64,000 nt of DNA from Marinobacter sp. 1-4A (GCF_016597725.1 NZ_VCGY01000003.1:1-64000); one strand, 5' to 3'. Shown: positions 34,178 through 44,251, counted from the stretch's first letter. A program made the numbers and translations. Notes: generated by a model not told the origin, from the sequence alone.

Positions 34178-35415
34178 TCCGCCTGCTTCTGATCGTTCTG
34201 TTCGCCCTGCTTATCGGCACCGCGCTCTCCCTCGGTCTGCAGTATGATCTGGGGTACATTCGCATCAGCCTCGGCAAGTATCTGGTAGAAACCAATTTCT
34301 GGGTGGGGCTTGCCCTCATTGTCGTTGTGGTTGCACTCATTGTGTTCACGATCAACATGCTCCGCCGCATGCGAGAAGGCACCGGACTGGTGGCCAACTG
34401 GTTATCCCGCAGCAAGGAGCGTCGCGCCCGCCGCCGAACCACTAAGGGCTTACTGGCATTGGCGGAAGGTAACTGGCCAAGAGCCCGCAAAATGCTTACC
34501 TCGGCAGCTGGCCACGCAGACACACCTCTCATCAACTACTTAGCAGCAGCTCAGGCAGCTTTTGAGTGCAGCGACCACGAGGCTGTCGATGAACTGTTGA
34601 GAAAAGCGTATGAGAGCACGCCCGGGTCGGATATGGCCGTGGGTATTACTCAGGCTCAGCTGCAGCTTTCTGGCAACCGTCTGGAGCAGGCGTTGGCAAC
34701 GCTGGTGCGCTTGCGCAAGCAATCACCGCATCATCCTTTTGTACTCAAACTTCTGAAAAATACTTACCTTCGCCTAGAGGATTGGCGCGAGCTTTCAAAG
34801 CTCTTGCCAGAGTTGCGTAAACGCAGTGTGATGCCAGAATCCGAACTCAGCGAGTTGGAGCGTCTGGTATGGCACAACCTGCTGGAGAAAGCCGCCGAGG
34901 ACTGTCGGCGCCAGCAAAAGGACGATGCCAACGCATCTTTAGAACCGCTCACCCGCCTTTGGGACGAGCTACCGAGCTTTTTGCGTAAAGATGAGAAAAC
35001 CATTGGTGACTATGCACACCAACTGGCCAGTCTTGGCGATGAAGCCCAGACCGAAACGTTGCTGCGCAAGGTTTTACAAAGCCATTGGAGCGATGAATTG
35101 GTTAATCTGTATGGCCGCATAGAAGGCCGCAAACCGGATGAACAGCTTCTCACCGCTGAACAGTGGCTAAAAGACCGCCCCAATAATGCAGAGCTACTAT
35201 TAGCGCTGGGACGCCTTAGCCTAAGAAATGAGCTGTGGGGCAAAGCCCGGGAGTATTTCGAAACAAGCTTGAAGTTACGCCGCAGCCGGGAAGCTCTAGC
35301 AGAGCTAAGCCGTTTAAGTGCTCACATGGGCGAAGAAGAGCTAAGCATCAAACTTATGATGCAGGGATTAGCAACTGATAATGGGCTTCCTAAGCTGCCC
35401 ATGCCCAGAGCCTAG
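34174..35415 (+). CDS. hemY: HemY, inner-membrane TPR protein
   Basis: 413 residues. Two transmembrane segments at about 1-20 and 45-65 precede a TPR-like array through the rest (for example AAQAAFECSDHEAVDELLRKA, LGRLSLRNELWGKAREYFE). This is the HemY_N-plus-TPR architecture found downstream of hemX in gammaproteobacteria; it is unrelated to the oxidase HemY of Gram-positives. It is thought to organise late haem-pathway complexes. It is the last gene of the operon. Confidence 0.9.
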   Translation: MIRLLLIVLFALLIGTALSLGLQYDLGYIRISLGKYLVETNFWVGLALIVVVVALIVFTINMLRRMREGTGLVANWLSRSKERRARRRTTKGLLALAEGNWPRARKMLTSAAGHADTPLINYLAAAQAAFECSDHEAVDELLRKAYESTPGSDMAVGITQAQLQLSGNRLEQALATLVRLRKQSPHHPFVLKLLKNTYLRLEDWRELSKLLPELRKRSVMPESELSELERLVWHNLLEKAAEDCRRQQKDDANASLEPLTRLWDELPSFLRKDEKTIGDYAHQLASLGDEAQTETLLRKVLQSHWSDELVNLYGRIEGRKPDEQLLTAEQWLKDRPNNAELLLALGRLSLRNELWGKAREYFETSLKLRRSREALAELSRLSAHMGEEELSIKLMMQGLATDNGLPKLPMPRA

Positions 35416-35452
35416 CCCACCAATACGGCGATTTCTCTTTAAAGTCGGGAAC

Positions 35453-35472
35453 AGCACCTCAATTACGAGGTG
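35453..35472. terminator. Hairpin between convergent hemY and the reductase gene
   Basis: GCACCTC (35453-35459), AATTAC loop, GAGGTGC (35466-35472). It overlaps the last codons of the minus-strand gene and has no T run, so it could be a weak or Rho-linked end for the convergent operons. Confidence 0.35.
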
Positions 35473-36463
35473 CATACTCCAACACATCGGAAAAGAACGC
35501 CTCGGGTGGCAGCCCTGCCTCCACCAAGGCATCCATCAGCGTGTATACCATGGTTGGCGACCCACTGGCGTGCACATCCACGTTATTCAAATCCATGCCT
35601 GAGGCTAGCACAACCCGCACGAGTTGATCGTGGTGACCACTCCATTCACTGTCATCATCGTCACCTACAACCGGCTGAAAACTGAATTCCGGCCAATCGT
35701 TCTCCCACTGCCGAGCCATAGATCTGAGATACATGTCCTCATGGCGGCGCACGCCCCAATACAGTTTCACCGGCTGGGAAAAAGATGTACCTTGCAAATA
35801 ATCCACCAAGCTTTTCATTTGCGCAAATCCGGTGCCTGCTGCAACCAATAGCAATGGCTTATCCGGGGCGCAGTCCAAACATGCCTTGCCATGGGGCAGC
35901 TCCAAACTGACTGTTTGGCCAGATTTTAGCGCATCAATAACCTTTTGCGCCGACACCCATTCGGGAGAAGCCTGAATATGCAGTTCCAGATTTTGCTCTG
36001 CAGGGCTACTGGCAATGGAAAAATAGCAAGGCTCAGCGTCCGGAAGGTTAACTGACAAATATTGACCAGCATGAAAAGACAACTCCCGTCGCCGTGGTAA
36101 CTGAAGCTCCACCCGATATACATCGTGATTGATAGAACTCACATCCACCACGTTTGCCTGAAACTTGCGGGGCTGGTTATTTCCTGCGGCCATAACGGCA
36201 CTTATCTCCAGTTCAAGGTGATCGAGCGCTGCGGTTCTACACATCATCAGCCGAGCGCCGACCGGAATCGTTTGTTGGTTTCGGGTGTTCAAAGCAGAGC
36301 CGCTGAGCAAACGCGCTTCACAGAGCTCGCATACGCCATTTTTGCAGGCAGATGGAACAGCAACGCCTGCACCTGCTGCAGCGCTCAGCAAATCCTTATC
36401 AGCGGCCGTCACGTAGCGAATCCCGGACGGCTCAAGGCAAACCTGCCAACGACTGCTATCCAT
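35459..36463 (-). CDS. Ferredoxin/FAD-dependent reductase (CDP-6-deoxy-delta-3,4-glucoseen reductase-like)
   Basis: 334 residues from ATG 36463, one base after the ubiD stop. The N-terminal 2Fe-2S ferredoxin domain has the cysteines CKNGVCELC and a later MCRTAA. Next come an FAD-binding barrel (AGQYLSVNL then YFSIASSP) and an NAD-binding domain (LLLVAAGTGFAQMKSLV, YWGVRRHEDMY). The name comes from annotation habit; in this position after ubiD it is a general electron-transfer reductase. A role in ubiquinone synthesis or with UbiD is inference. Confidence 0.88.
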   Translation of the reverse strand: MDSSRWQVCLEPSGIRYVTAADKDLLSAAAGAGVAVPSACKNGVCELCEARLLSGSALNTRNQQTIPVGARLMMCRTAALDHLELEISAVMAAGNNQPRKFQANVVDVSSINHDVYRVELQLPRRRELSFHAGQYLSVNLPDAEPCYFSIASSPAEQNLELHIQASPEWVSAQKVIDALKSGQTVSLELPHGKACLDCAPDKPLLLVAAGTGFAQMKSLVDYLQGTSFSQPVKLYWGVRRHEDMYLRSMARQWENDWPEFSFQPVVGDDDDSEWSGHHDQLVRVVLASGMDLNNVDVHASGSPTMVYTLMDALVEAGLPPEAFFSDVLEYAPRN

Positions 36464-36464
36464 A

Positions 36465-37952
36465 TCAGTCGGGGCGATTAACCGGGGTTTCAATGCCCAG
36501 ACTGCCCCAGAGCTCATCCACTCGCTGTTTTACAGTGTCTGTCATAGCAATCGGCTCGCCCCACTCGCGGGTCGTTTCACCCGGCCATTTATTGGTGGCA
36601 TCCATACCCATTTTGGAACCAAGACTAGAAACAGGCGAGGCAAAGTCCAAATAATCAATAGGCGTATTTTCCACCAACAGAGTATCTCGGGCCGGATCCA
36701 TACGGGTGGTAATAGCCCAGATTACATCTTCCCAATTGCGGGCATTCACATCGTCATCCGTCACAATAACGAACTTGGTGTACATAAACTGACGCAAAAA
36801 CGACCATACACCCATCATCACGCGCTTCGCATGGCCGGGGTACTGCTTCTTCATGGTTACTACTGCCATGCGGTACGAACAGCCTTCCGGCGGAAGATAA
36901 AAGTCCACAATTTCAGGGAACTGCTTCTGCAAGATGGGAATAAACACCTCGTTCAGCGCGACTCCCAGAATGGCAGGTTCATCCGGTGGCCTGCCGGTGT
37001 AGGTGCTGTGATAAATCGGGTCTTTGCGGTGGGTAATCCGCTCAACAGTGAACACCGGGAACTCGTCCACTTCGTTGTAATAACCTGTGTGATCTCCAAA
37101 CGGGCCTTCCGGCGCGTGATCGTCGGGGTAAATAAACCCCTCCAAAACAATCTCTGCACTGGCCGGAACCTGTAAATCACTGAGCCCACACTTTACAAGC
37201 TCGGTGCGGCTGCCCCTCAGCAAGCCTGCAAACGCATACTCGGAGAGCGAATCGGGCACTGGCGTTACGGCACCAAGAATCGTGGCCGGGTCGGCGCCGA
37301 GGGCGACTGCAACGGGGTAGGGTTTGCCTGGATTCTGTTTCTGGAACTCTTGAAAATCCAACGCGCCACCACGGTGGCTCAGCCAGCGCATGATCAGCCG
37401 ATTGCGGCCAATCACCTGCTGCCGATAGATCCCGAGATTCTGTCGTTCTTTGTGGGGACCGCGGGTAATCACCAGAGGCCAGGTTACCAGCGGCCCGGCG
37501 TCTCCCGGCCAGCAGTGCTGTACGGGTATCTGGTACAGATCGACATTGTCTTTTTCAATCACCACATCCTGACAAGGCGCAGACCTGAGCACTTTTGGGC
37601 TCATACGCATAACTTGCCTAAGCAATGGCAACTTCTCGATAGCGTCTTTGAAGCCTTTAGGGGGATCCGGCTCCTTGAGGTAAGCCAACAGCTTGCCGAT
37701 ATCCCGAAGCGCGGTTACGTTTTCCTGCCCCATGCCCAAGGCGACTCTTCTGGTGGTGCCAAACAGGTTGGCAAGCACGGGCATGTCGTAGCCTTTCGGG
37801 TTTTCAAACAACAACGCAGGCCCACCTGCCCGCAGTGTGCGGTCGCAGATTTCGGTCATTTCCAAATGGGGGTCTACTTCGACTGAGATGCGTTTCAGCT
37901 CGCCCAGTTTTTCCAACTGGTCAATGAAGTCCCGCAGATCGTTGTATTTCAT
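36465..37952 (-). CDS. ubiD: 3-octaprenyl-4-hydroxybenzoate carboxy-lyase UbiD
   Basis: 495 residues, the usual length. UbiD decarboxylates the polyprenyl-hydroxybenzoate ring in ubiquinone synthesis with a prenylated FMN cofactor made by UbiX. Family blocks seen: [50 protein letters not shown]-like [24 protein letters not shown] with catalytic Glu, and [13 protein letters not shown]. It is first in a two-gene unit with the reductase. Confidence 0.95.
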   Translation of the reverse strand: MKYNDLRDFIDQLEKLGELKRISVEVDPHLEMTEICDRTLRAGGPALLFENPKGYDMPVLANLFGTTRRVALGMGQENVTALRDIGKLLAYLKEPDPPKGFKDAIEKLPLLRQVMRMSPKVLRSAPCQDVVIEKDNVDLYQIPVQHCWPGDAGPLVTWPLVITRGPHKERQNLGIYRQQVIGRNRLIMRWLSHRGGALDFQEFQKQNPGKPYPVAVALGADPATILGAVTPVPDSLSEYAFAGLLRGSRTELVKCGLSDLQVPASAEIVLEGFIYPDDHAPEGPFGDHTGYYNEVDEFPVFTVERITHRKDPIYHSTYTGRPPDEPAILGVALNEVFIPILQKQFPEIVDFYLPPEGCSYRMAVVTMKKQYPGHAKRVMMGVWSFLRQFMYTKFVIVTDDDVNARNWEDVIWAITTRMDPARDTLLVENTPIDYLDFASPVSSLGSKMGMDATNKWPGETTREWGEPIAMTDTVKQRVDELWGSLGIETPVNRPD

Positions 37953-38022
37953 CGTTGGCTCCGTTTCCGGTTAGATTCTAAATACGGAGTTCGCCGCCTT
38001 CCAGACTTCTTGCCCGGTGCCA

Positions 38023-38134
38023 GAACGCAATGAGGGCCTGCTTTCCCAGACACGCCGTGAACCCATCCATGGGGGGCTTGGTCTTGCCATCCATGGCAAG
38101 ATACAGTCTGGGAAAGCAGGCCCTCACCGCGTTC
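38023..38134. repeat. Long palindrome A, variable arms and conserved centre
   Basis: Arms 38031-38051 and 38106-38126 are perfect 21-base inverted repeats; beyond a two-base mismatch they continue as GAACGC/GCGTTC. The centre (about 38051-38106) contains CACGCCGTGAA, TCCATG and GCTTGGTCTT. The centre matches palindrome B in reverse, but the arms do not match. Confidence 0.85.
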
Positions 38135-38214
38135 ACGAAATCACCAGTTAACTCAAGGCAAAAGCACAAAAGCTAAACCGTAATCCAATAAAGGCGCGCG
38201 CCCAAAATCTGATC

Positions 38215-38323
38215 GGCCGTACCGGGGACACCCTCCCCGGACTGCGTCTTGCCAAGGATGGTAAGACCAAGCCTACATGGACGTATTCACGGCGTGTCCG
38301 GGGAGGGTGTCCCCGGTACGGCC
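38215..38323. repeat. Long palindrome B, variable arms and conserved centre
   Basis: Perfect 27-base arms at 38215-38241 and 38297-38323, rich in GGGG/CCCC. The centre, read on the minus strand, has CACGCCGTGAA, TCCATG and GCTTGGTCTT as in palindrome A. Confidence 0.85.
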
Positions 38324-38359
38324 AAACTCAACATCCCAGAGGCGCATAGACTCAACTTC

Positions 38360-39622
38360 TTAACGGCGCTTCATCGACTGGAAGAACTCATCGTTGGTCT
38401 TGGTGTCTTTCAGCTTGTCCAGCAAGAACTCGATGGCCGCAGTATCGTCGTCCATGGAGTGCAACAACTTACGCAGAATCCACACACGCTGAATATCCGC
38501 TTCTGTCATCAGCAAATCTTCACGGCGCGTGCCCGAGCTACGAATATTGATGGCAGGATACACACGCTTCTCCGCAATTTTGCGATCAAGGTGGATTTCC
38601 ATGTTACCTGTGCCCTTGAACTCTTCGTAGATCACTTCGTCCATTTTGGAACCCGTGCTCACCAGAGCCGTCGCAAGAATGGTCAAGCTGCCACCCTCTT
38701 CTACATTACGGGCCGCACCAAAGAAGCGCTTAGGCTTTTCCAACGCGTGGGCATCCACACCACCGGTCAGCACCTTGCCCGAAGATGGAATCACCGTGTT
38801 GTAAGCACGAGCAAGACGAGTAATGGAATCCAGCAAGATAACCACATCTTTCTTATGCTCAACCAAACGCTTGGCCTTCTCGATGACCATTTCAGCAACC
38901 TGAACGTGACGCGCAGGCGGCTCATCAAAGGTGGAGGCAATCACTTCGCCGCGCACGGTGCGCTGCATTTCAGTGACCTCTTCCGGACGCTCATCAATCA
39001 ACAGAACGATGATGTGGCACTCCGGATGATTGCGCGTAATAGACTGCGCAATGCTCTGCATCAGCAGGGTTTTACCAGCCTTAGGTGGCGATACAATCAA
39101 ACCACGCTGACCCTTACCGATAGGTGCAACCAGATCCAACACACGGGAAGACAAGTCTTCCGTGCTGCCGTTGCCTGTTTCAAGCGCCATGCGCTCATCG
39201 GGAAACAGCGGAGTCAGGTTTTCAAACAGGATTTTGTTGCGGGCGTTATCCGGCTTGTCGAAGTTAATCTCTGCGACTTTCAGCAGGGCAAAATAGCGCT
39301 CGCCGTCTTTCGGCGGGCGAATCTTGCCAGCAACCGTATCACCGGTACGCAAGTTAAACCGGCGAATTTGGCTGGGGGAAACGTAAATGTCGTCTGGCCC
39401 GGCCAAGTAGGAGGCGTCTGCGGAGCGGAGGAAGCCGAAACCATCCTGCAGAATCTCCAGTACGCCGTCGCCGTAAATGTCTTCGCCGCTTTTGGCATGT
39501 TTCTTCAGTATGGTGAAGATAACATCCTGTTTACGCGAACGTGCCAGGTTATCGAGGCCCATCTCTTGCGCGATGTCGAGCAATTCGGGCATGGAGTTCT
39601 GCTTGAGTTCAGTAAGATTCAT
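38360..39622 (-). CDS. rho: Transcription termination factor Rho
   Basis: 420 residues, standard length. The N-terminal RNA-binding cold-shock-like domain includes [18 protein letters not shown]. The hexameric ATPase domain has Walker [13 protein letters not shown], Walker B-type [16 protein letters not shown], and the Q- and R-loop regions. The C-terminal [12 protein letters not shown] is typical. It unwinds RNA at Rho-dependent terminators. trxA, its neighbour in many gammaproteobacteria, is 5 kb away here. Confidence 0.98.
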   Translation of the reverse strand: MNLTELKQNSMPELLDIAQEMGLDNLARSRKQDVIFTILKKHAKSGEDIYGDGVLEILQDGFGFLRSADASYLAGPDDIYVSPSQIRRFNLRTGDTVAGKIRPPKDGERYFALLKVAEINFDKPDNARNKILFENLTPLFPDERMALETGNGSTEDLSSRVLDLVAPIGKGQRGLIVSPPKAGKTLLMQSIAQSITRNHPECHIIVLLIDERPEEVTEMQRTVRGEVIASTFDEPPARHVQVAEMVIEKAKRLVEHKKDVVILLDSITRLARAYNTVIPSSGKVLTGGVDAHALEKPKRFFGAARNVEEGGSLTILATALVSTGSKMDEVIYEEFKGTGNMEIHLDRKIAEKRVYPAINIRSSGTRREDLLMTEADIQRVWILRKLLHSMDDDTAAIEFLLDKLKDTKTNDEFFQSMKRR

Positions 39623-39984
39623 AGGTTATTAGATTTTTCAGGAATGGAATTAAACGGAAGTTGGTATGACAGGGGTGCCCCTGAACAGATTATAAAATTC
39701 GTTGTCAAAACAGATGCTGGCCAGATGGAGCAACCGGTGCGGATGTAATCCGGAAAATAACAGAAGCCAGTAGAGTGGGTATAATCGTTCGTAGGGCAAG
39801 ACCGATAATCTGCTACCTTGCTGGCCAATGTCAAGTGCAGCAGCGAAAATAGAGCTAACTTTTCGGTTGAAACGCCTACAAGCGAGGCTTCTGACCTCCC
39901 CCTGATGGGTTACTCCCTTCCATTCCCTACCTCTGATAAGGATACTGGTGCATAGAATTTTTCTGTGATTTTCGGAGCCCGCCC
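39623..39984. other. Divergent region between rho and moaB
   Basis: 362 bases. It must hold the rho leader, usually long and self-regulated, and the moaB promoter. The moaB side has a GC-alternating leader (about 39870-39960) with CTCCCCCTGATGGG that may fold, but no known molybdenum-cofactor riboswitch could be recognised. Confidence 0.4.
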
Positions 39985-40557
39985 ATGAGCAGTGAAAGCA
40001 CCAGCGAACTCAAACCTCTCAATATCGCCATCCTTACGATTTCCGACACCCGGGGCCCGAACGAGGACTCCTCCGGTCAATTTCTTGAAGACAGCGTACT
40101 AGAAGCCGGACATACGCTGATTTCAAGGCGCATTCTCCCGGACGATGTCTACTTAGTGCGCGCGGCCATGTCGGTCTGGATTGCAGATCCGGATGTTCAT
40201 GCAGTGATCATTACGGGCGGCACGGGCTTCCACGAACGCGACAGTACACCAGAAGCCGTCACACCTCTGCTGGACAAAACGATTGAAGGGTTTGGTGAGG
40301 AGTTCCGCCGACAGTCAGCTGCCGAGATCGGCACATCAACCATTCAGTCCCGAGCCTTTGGTGGCCTTGCCAATCATACCGCTATCTTCTGCTTGCCCGG
40401 CTCCACCGGAGCATGCCGTACGGGATGGAATGGCATTTTGAAGACGCAACTCGACAGCCGCCATGGCCCTTGCAATTTTTCAGCACTGGTCGGCCGTAAG
40501 CCAGAGCGCGCTATAGAGCGCCTGCAGCAGGTTATTGGCACTCGCGCCGAACGTTAA
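39985..40557 (+). CDS. moaB: Molybdenum cofactor biosynthesis protein MoaB
   Basis: 190 residues. MoaB/MogA fold with TISDTRGPNEDSSGQFL near the start, the loop VIITGGTGFHERDSTPEAV and the LPGSTGACRTGW segment. It adenylylates molybdopterin or has a related role. It leads a four-gene cofactor operon; moeA begins 20 bases later. Confidence 0.95.
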   Translation: MSSESTSELKPLNIAILTISDTRGPNEDSSGQFLEDSVLEAGHTLISRRILPDDVYLVRAAMSVWIADPDVHAVIITGGTGFHERDSTPEAVTPLLDKTIEGFGEEFRRQSAAEIGTSTIQSRAFGGLANHTAIFCLPGSTGACRTGWNGILKTQLDSRHGPCNFSALVGRKPERAIERLQQVIGTRAER

Positions 40558-40577
40558 TTCTGAATACGGAGAAAGAC

Positions 40578-41789
40578 ATGGCAGCCAATCTGACACCGGT
40601 TGAAGAGGCTATTGCCCACCTTCTGGACGGGGCCCCGGTGGTAACAGAAAATGAGCGCTTGCCGCTCACTGAAAGCCTGGGGCGCATTCTCGCACAAGAT
40701 TACACAGTGCCTGCTGATGTACCACCGGCAGATAATAGCGCGGTAGATGGCTACGCCCTGCGCGCTATGGATTATGCGCCGGGTCAAACTCTGTCGGTAT
40801 CAGACCGTATCCCTGCTGGCTCCGCCCCCGGCCCGTTGAAGCCCGGTACGGCTGCGCGCATTTTTACAGGCTCCGAGGTTCCCGAGGGCGCCGACACGGT
40901 GGTTATGCAAGAGCGAGTGGATGTTACTGAAAAGGGCATTCTGATTAACGCTGAAGTAAAAGCCGATCAAAATATCCGCAGACGTGGCCAAGATCTTGCC
41001 GAAGGCAGCCTTGCGCTTCCAAAAGGCACAAAAGTTAGGGCTCAGGAAATGGGCCTTTTGGCGTCTATGGGCGTAGCCGACGTTACTGTGGTGCAAAAGC
41101 TCCGGGTTGCGATTCTGTCCACCGGTGATGAGTTGGTCGATCCCGGCAATCCGTTGGGCCCGGGGCAGATTTATAATACCAACCGCTTCACTCTGCTTGG
41201 TCTTCTGGCCGAGGCTGGCTGTGAGGTGGTGCTGTGCGAGACCCTTCGAGACACTCGCTCTGTTACCCGGGAGACACTAGAGCGCGCGGCAGCACTGTCA
41301 GACTTGATCATTACCAGCGGGGGCGTCTCTGTAGGCGAGGAAGACCACGTTCGGGCGGTATTGGAAGAGTCCGGTGAGCTGACTCTTTGGCGTATGGCGA
41401 TCAAGCCCGGCAAGCCGTTGGCGTTCGGCTCAATACAAGGCACACCGGTGCTTGGCTTACCTGGCAACCCGGCGGCAGTGTTGGTTACGTTCTTGGTTGT
41501 GGGCATGCCTTACATACGCACTTGTCAGGGGCGTACTCAGGTTCATCCTGTGGGGCAACAAGTGCCTGCTGCGTTGAATGTCACCTCCCCTTCGGTGCGC
41601 AGGGAGTTTTTGCGTGCCCGCACAGAGTCTGTCGACGGTAAGATTCAGGTCACCGCCTACCCCAATCAGAGCTCTGGTGTTCTGAGTTCTGCCTGTTGGG
41701 CCGGGGGGTTAGCGGTTGTTCCAGAGCGTGCGATGGTTGCAGAGGGTGATCTGATAACCTATTACCCATTCACAGAGCTGTTGAGTTGA
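40578..41789 (+). CDS. moeA: Molybdopterin molybdenumtransferase MoeA
   Basis: 403 residues, standard length. It inserts molybdate into adenylylated molybdopterin. Signatures: PPADNSAVDGYALRAMD, RIFTGSEVPEGADTVVMQE, GDELVDPG, ITSGGVSVGEEDHVR and LGLPGNPAAVLVTF. It starts at ATG 40578 and ends two bases before moaD. Confidence 0.96.
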   Translation: MAANLTPVEEAIAHLLDGAPVVTENERLPLTESLGRILAQDYTVPADVPPADNSAVDGYALRAMDYAPGQTLSVSDRIPAGSAPGPLKPGTAARIFTGSEVPEGADTVVMQERVDVTEKGILINAEVKADQNIRRRGQDLAEGSLALPKGTKVRAQEMGLLASMGVADVTVVQKLRVAILSTGDELVDPGNPLGPGQIYNTNRFTLLGLLAEAGCEVVLCETLRDTRSVTRETLERAAALSDLIITSGGVSVGEEDHVRAVLEESGELTLWRMAIKPGKPLAFGSIQGTPVLGLPGNPAAVLVTFLVVGMPYIRTCQGRTQVHPVGQQVPAALNVTSPSVRREFLRARTESVDGKIQVTAYPNQSSGVLSSACWAGGLAVVPERAMVAEGDLITYYPFTELLS

Positions 41790-41790
41790 T

Positions 41791-42051
41791 ATGACTGACC
41801 AAATCCTGACTGTTCGTTTTTTTGCCCGCCTCCGGGAGGAGCTGGGTACGGAGCAACTCACCTTGCCGGCAGAAAAGGATCAGACCGCCGGTGACTTGCT
41901 GGCTGAGCTCGCTAGCCGCGGCGGCCCTTGGGCGCAACTGCAAGGCGGTCAGCCGGTAATGATTGCGATTAATCAGGCGATGGCGAAGCCTGCCACGCCG
42001 GTTAAGGCTGGTGATGAAGTGGCTTTTTTCCCACCGGTAACAGGGGGCTAA
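41791..42051 (+). CDS. moaD: Molybdopterin synthase sulfur carrier subunit MoaD
   Basis: 86 residues, ubiquitin-like fold, ending in the functional Gly-Gly (FFPPVTGG) that is activated as a thiocarboxylate. It donates sulfur to precursor Z together with MoaE. The gene is tightly packed between moeA and moaE (1-base gaps). Confidence 0.96.
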   Translation: MTDQILTVRFFARLREELGTEQLTLPAEKDQTAGDLLAELASRGGPWAQLQGGQPVMIAINQAMAKPATPVKAGDEVAFFPPVTGG

Positions 42052-42052
42052 T

Positions 42053-42502
42053 ATGATCAGTATTCAATCTGAGGATTTTGATTCAGGTGTTGAGTATGCG
42101 GCCCTGCGGGATAGCGGTGCCGGTACGGGGGCTATTGCTACGTTTACTGGGCTGGTGCGGGATAACGGCGATACTCAAGACGTATCCGGGTTGTTTTTAG
42201 AGCATTATCCGGGAATGACGGAGCAGGTAATTGCGGGGCTGATTGAGGAGGCTTCGCGGCGCTGGGATGTACGCAAGGCGCGGGTGATTCATCGAGTTGG
42301 GCGGTTGCTGTTGCAAGAGCAAATCGTGTTTGTGGGTGTTTGCAGTGCCCATCGAGGAGATGCGTTCGCGGCTTGCGAATTTATTATGGACGCTTTGAAG
42401 ACGTCGGCGCCGTTTTGGAAGAAGGAGCTTTCGGAGGCTGGGGAGCATTGGGTGGAGCAGAAGGCTTCGGATGTTGCTCGGGGGGAGGTTTGGGAGAACT
42501 AG
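42053..42502 (+). CDS. moaE: Molybdopterin synthase catalytic subunit MoaE
   Basis: 149 residues. Contains GAIATFTGLVRDN, LEHYPGMTEQ, HRVGRL, VFVGVCSAHRGDAFAACEFIMDALKTSAPFWKKE with the catalytic Lys. It forms the heterotetramer with MoaD that makes molybdopterin. It is last in the operon; a long imperfect inverted repeat follows. Confidence 0.96.
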   Translation: MISIQSEDFDSGVEYAALRDSGAGTGAIATFTGLVRDNGDTQDVSGLFLEHYPGMTEQVIAGLIEEASRRWDVRKARVIHRVGRLLLQEQIVFVGVCSAHRGDAFAACEFIMDALKTSAPFWKKELSEAGEHWVEQKASDVARGEVWEN

Positions 42503-42593
42503 CTCGGCGCTGGACTGCCAGAGTTTTAGTGCAGAACGCCCCCCGAAAACACTAATAAATCGGTGAGTTTCGTGCTCTGGAAGCTCGCCGAGC
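42502..42593. repeat. Imperfect inverted repeat between convergent moaE and a lipoprotein gene
   Basis: GCTCGGCG (42502-42509) pairs with CGCCGAGC (42586-42593), and CCAGAG (42518-42523) with CTCTGG (42575-42580). Its layout of arms and centre is like the palindromes at 38 kb, but the centre is different. It may end both convergent transcripts. Confidence 0.45.
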
Positions 42594-42633
42594 AAGAGAT
42601 AGGTATGCACCTTCCCCGACGCCAGACACTCTG

Positions 42634-43254
42634 TTATTCAGCAAAACACTCTTCCCCAAAAGTCTCCCACGGAGCGCTACAATTAATTTGCTTCGCGATA
42701 AGAGGAACAGAGGAATCTGTCGAATGAGTAAACATAAGGTCTACAGAGAGTTCCTGCTGCATTAAAGAGTCAATAGCTTCACACATTGCCAGCTCACAAC
42801 TGAACTTTTCACCGTAAACTTCATAAACCTGCTCAACATCGGTTTTAACCAGCCACTGAGGCTCACCCACTTCGATGTTAAAATATACCCCCTCCTGAGC
42901 ACGCTGCTTATCGAGAACCTCAACCAAGTGATAGTCTACAGATGGCGCGTCCGCCAGTGACGGATCAACCTTGACGGTTTTCACCTTCACCGTGTAGTTA
43001 TAACCCCATTCATAGTCAAAGTTGGAGATATGGTACCCCACCTTCCAGTCACTAGCTCCGGGCTCTCTGACTCTAAGACGCAATGTGTCAAAAAAAGCCT
43101 CCCCAACCACGGACTTGTGGTTATCCACCTCCCAAACTATGTGGTTTCCACCGTCGACAGGGTCTGCACTCGAGCTCTCACTACTAGATCCATCATTACA
43201 TCCCGCAAGAGGAAGCATGATAAAAAGGCTCAGAAAAAAACTATATGCTTTCAT
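42634..43254 (-). CDS. Lipoprotein with DUF4377-like domain
   Basis: 206 residues from ATG 43254. Lipoprotein signal: basic start, hydrophobic stretch and the lipobox PLAGC with Cys at 18, then a Ser-rich linker. The middle part (FDYEWGYNYTVKVKTVKV then DYHLVEVLDK) fits the DUF4377 pattern, often found near the C-terminus of META/HslJ-type envelope proteins. Three further Cys near the end may form disulfides. It is a single gene, convergent with moaE, and its function is unknown. Confidence 0.75.
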   Translation of the reverse strand: MKAYSFFLSLFIMLPLAGCNDGSSSESSSADPVDGGNHIVWEVDNHKSVVGEAFFDTLRLRVREPGASDWKVGYHISNFDYEWGYNYTVKVKTVKVDPSLADAPSVDYHLVEVLDKQRAQEGVYFNIEVGEPQWLVKTDVEQVYEVYGEKFSCELAMCEAIDSLMQQELSVDLMFTHSTDSSVPLIAKQINCSAPWETFGEECFAE

Positions 43255-43589
43255 AAAATCCCTTTTAAAATCATCATCCACCAATAAAACCACGAATTAC
43301 TTGGAACCCAAATCTGCTTCGACGCTTTATTTTTTAGCTTCCAAAACAGAATGCTAGCAGAGTAAAGCAGGCGGGGCCATTCACTAAGTATACTAATGAC
43401 AACACTCTCATTCCGGTCACAGGTGAGGTGCAAATACCCGTATAACCCAACCTTCTGCCAGCCATCCGTTCGGTTTTGGAAGTGACGTAATTACTGGCTC
43501 CGAGTTTCAGGCTCATTGGTTCGCGGGCCTATTCGGCGCAGGCGGCCATCATAAGTATTGAGCAAAAATTGGAAGGCCGAACCTCACCT
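43255..43589. other. Intergenic region between the lipoprotein gene and mobA
   Basis: About 335 bases, AT-rich on the lipoprotein side, where its promoter should be. No gene or clear structure was identified. The sequence up to 43589 is after the stop of mobA. Confidence 0.5.
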
Positions 43590-44180
43590 TTAACCCATCA
43601 AGTCTTCTGGCCGGTTTCGATTTTGGAACGTTTCCTCGGCATCTGGGCAATCCAGAGTTCTCGCGCCTGCAGTTTCAGCGAATACCATTACCCTTCGGTT
43701 GTCGTCTCGTAGCTGGGTTTCCAGCAGGTTAATAAGTGATACCGGGTAAACACCGTGCAAGGGGTGGGATCTTCCGGCGCATTGGGCGATAACGGGGTAT
43801 TCAGGCTGTTCGTGCCACGCGTCTGTTAATTGCCGGAATACTTCTGGTTGTATACCCGGGGTATCGCAGGGGCATACGAGTACGGCGTCGAAGCCTTGTT
43901 TTTGGGCTTCAGTTAGGCCCGCTAGTAGGCCCGCTAGGGGGCCTTGGCCTTTTAGATCCGGGGCGTCTTGCAGTACGTGGCCGAGCAGGCGGTAGTCTTT
44001 TAGGGATCGGTTGGCGCTGATGAGTAGTGGCGTGGTCACAGCGCTGAGGGCTTCTGCTACCCAGTGGGCCATGGGGCGGTCGTGCCAGTGCATTAGGCCT
44101 TTGTCTTTGCCGTTCATGCGGGTTCCTGCACCGCCAGCGAGTAGCAGGGCGCAGATTTTTTTGGAGGCTGTTTCGGTCAT
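43590..44180 (-). CDS. mobA: Molybdenum cofactor guanylyltransferase MobA
   Basis: 196 residues from ATG 44180. It adds GMP to molybdopterin to give the guanine dinucleotide cofactor. The GTP-binding start LLAGGAGTRMNGKDKGLMHW, the LVCPCDTPGIQPE metal site and HPLHGVYP are all in place. It is 1 kb from the moaB-moaE operon on the other strand, probably with its own promoter between the trxA terminator and its start. Confidence 0.94.
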   Translation of the reverse strand: MTETASKKICALLLAGGAGTRMNGKDKGLMHWHDRPMAHWVAEALSAVTTPLLISANRSLKDYRLLGHVLQDAPDLKGQGPLAGLLAGLTEAQKQGFDAVLVCPCDTPGIQPEVFRQLTDAWHEQPEYPVIAQCAGRSHPLHGVYPVSLINLLETQLRDDNRRVMVFAETAGARTLDCPDAEETFQNRNRPEDLMG

Positions 44181-44195
44181 GGTGAATTCAGGCCT

Positions 44196-44233
44196 AAAAA
44201 AACCGCCCAAGAGCAGGGCCCAGGGGCGGTTTT
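44196..44233 (-). terminator. Rho-independent terminator of trxA
   Basis: On the minus strand: stem AACCGCCCC/GGGCGGTT around a CTGGGCCCTGCTCTT-type loop, then a run of seven T. It lies 19 bases past the trxA stop and before mobA. Confidence 0.85.
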
Positions 44234-44251
44234 CAGGCTTTCAGGATGCAA

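Larger units (their letters stand above)
37953..38359. other. Intergenic region with two long palindromes, between ubiD and rho
   Basis: About 400 bases with no gene. It carries palindrome A (38023-38134) and palindrome B (38215-38323). Both genes around it are on the minus strand, so these lie after rho and before ubiD and could form transcription-ending hairpins in RNA. Confidence 0.7.

Noticed and set aside
38249-39748. 499-codon plus-strand open frame
   Set aside because: It lies opposite rho, whose protein is unmistakable, and its product has no family features.
39840-39984. Molybdenum cofactor riboswitch before moaB
   Set aside because: GC-rich leader could fold, but I could not match the known conserved core.
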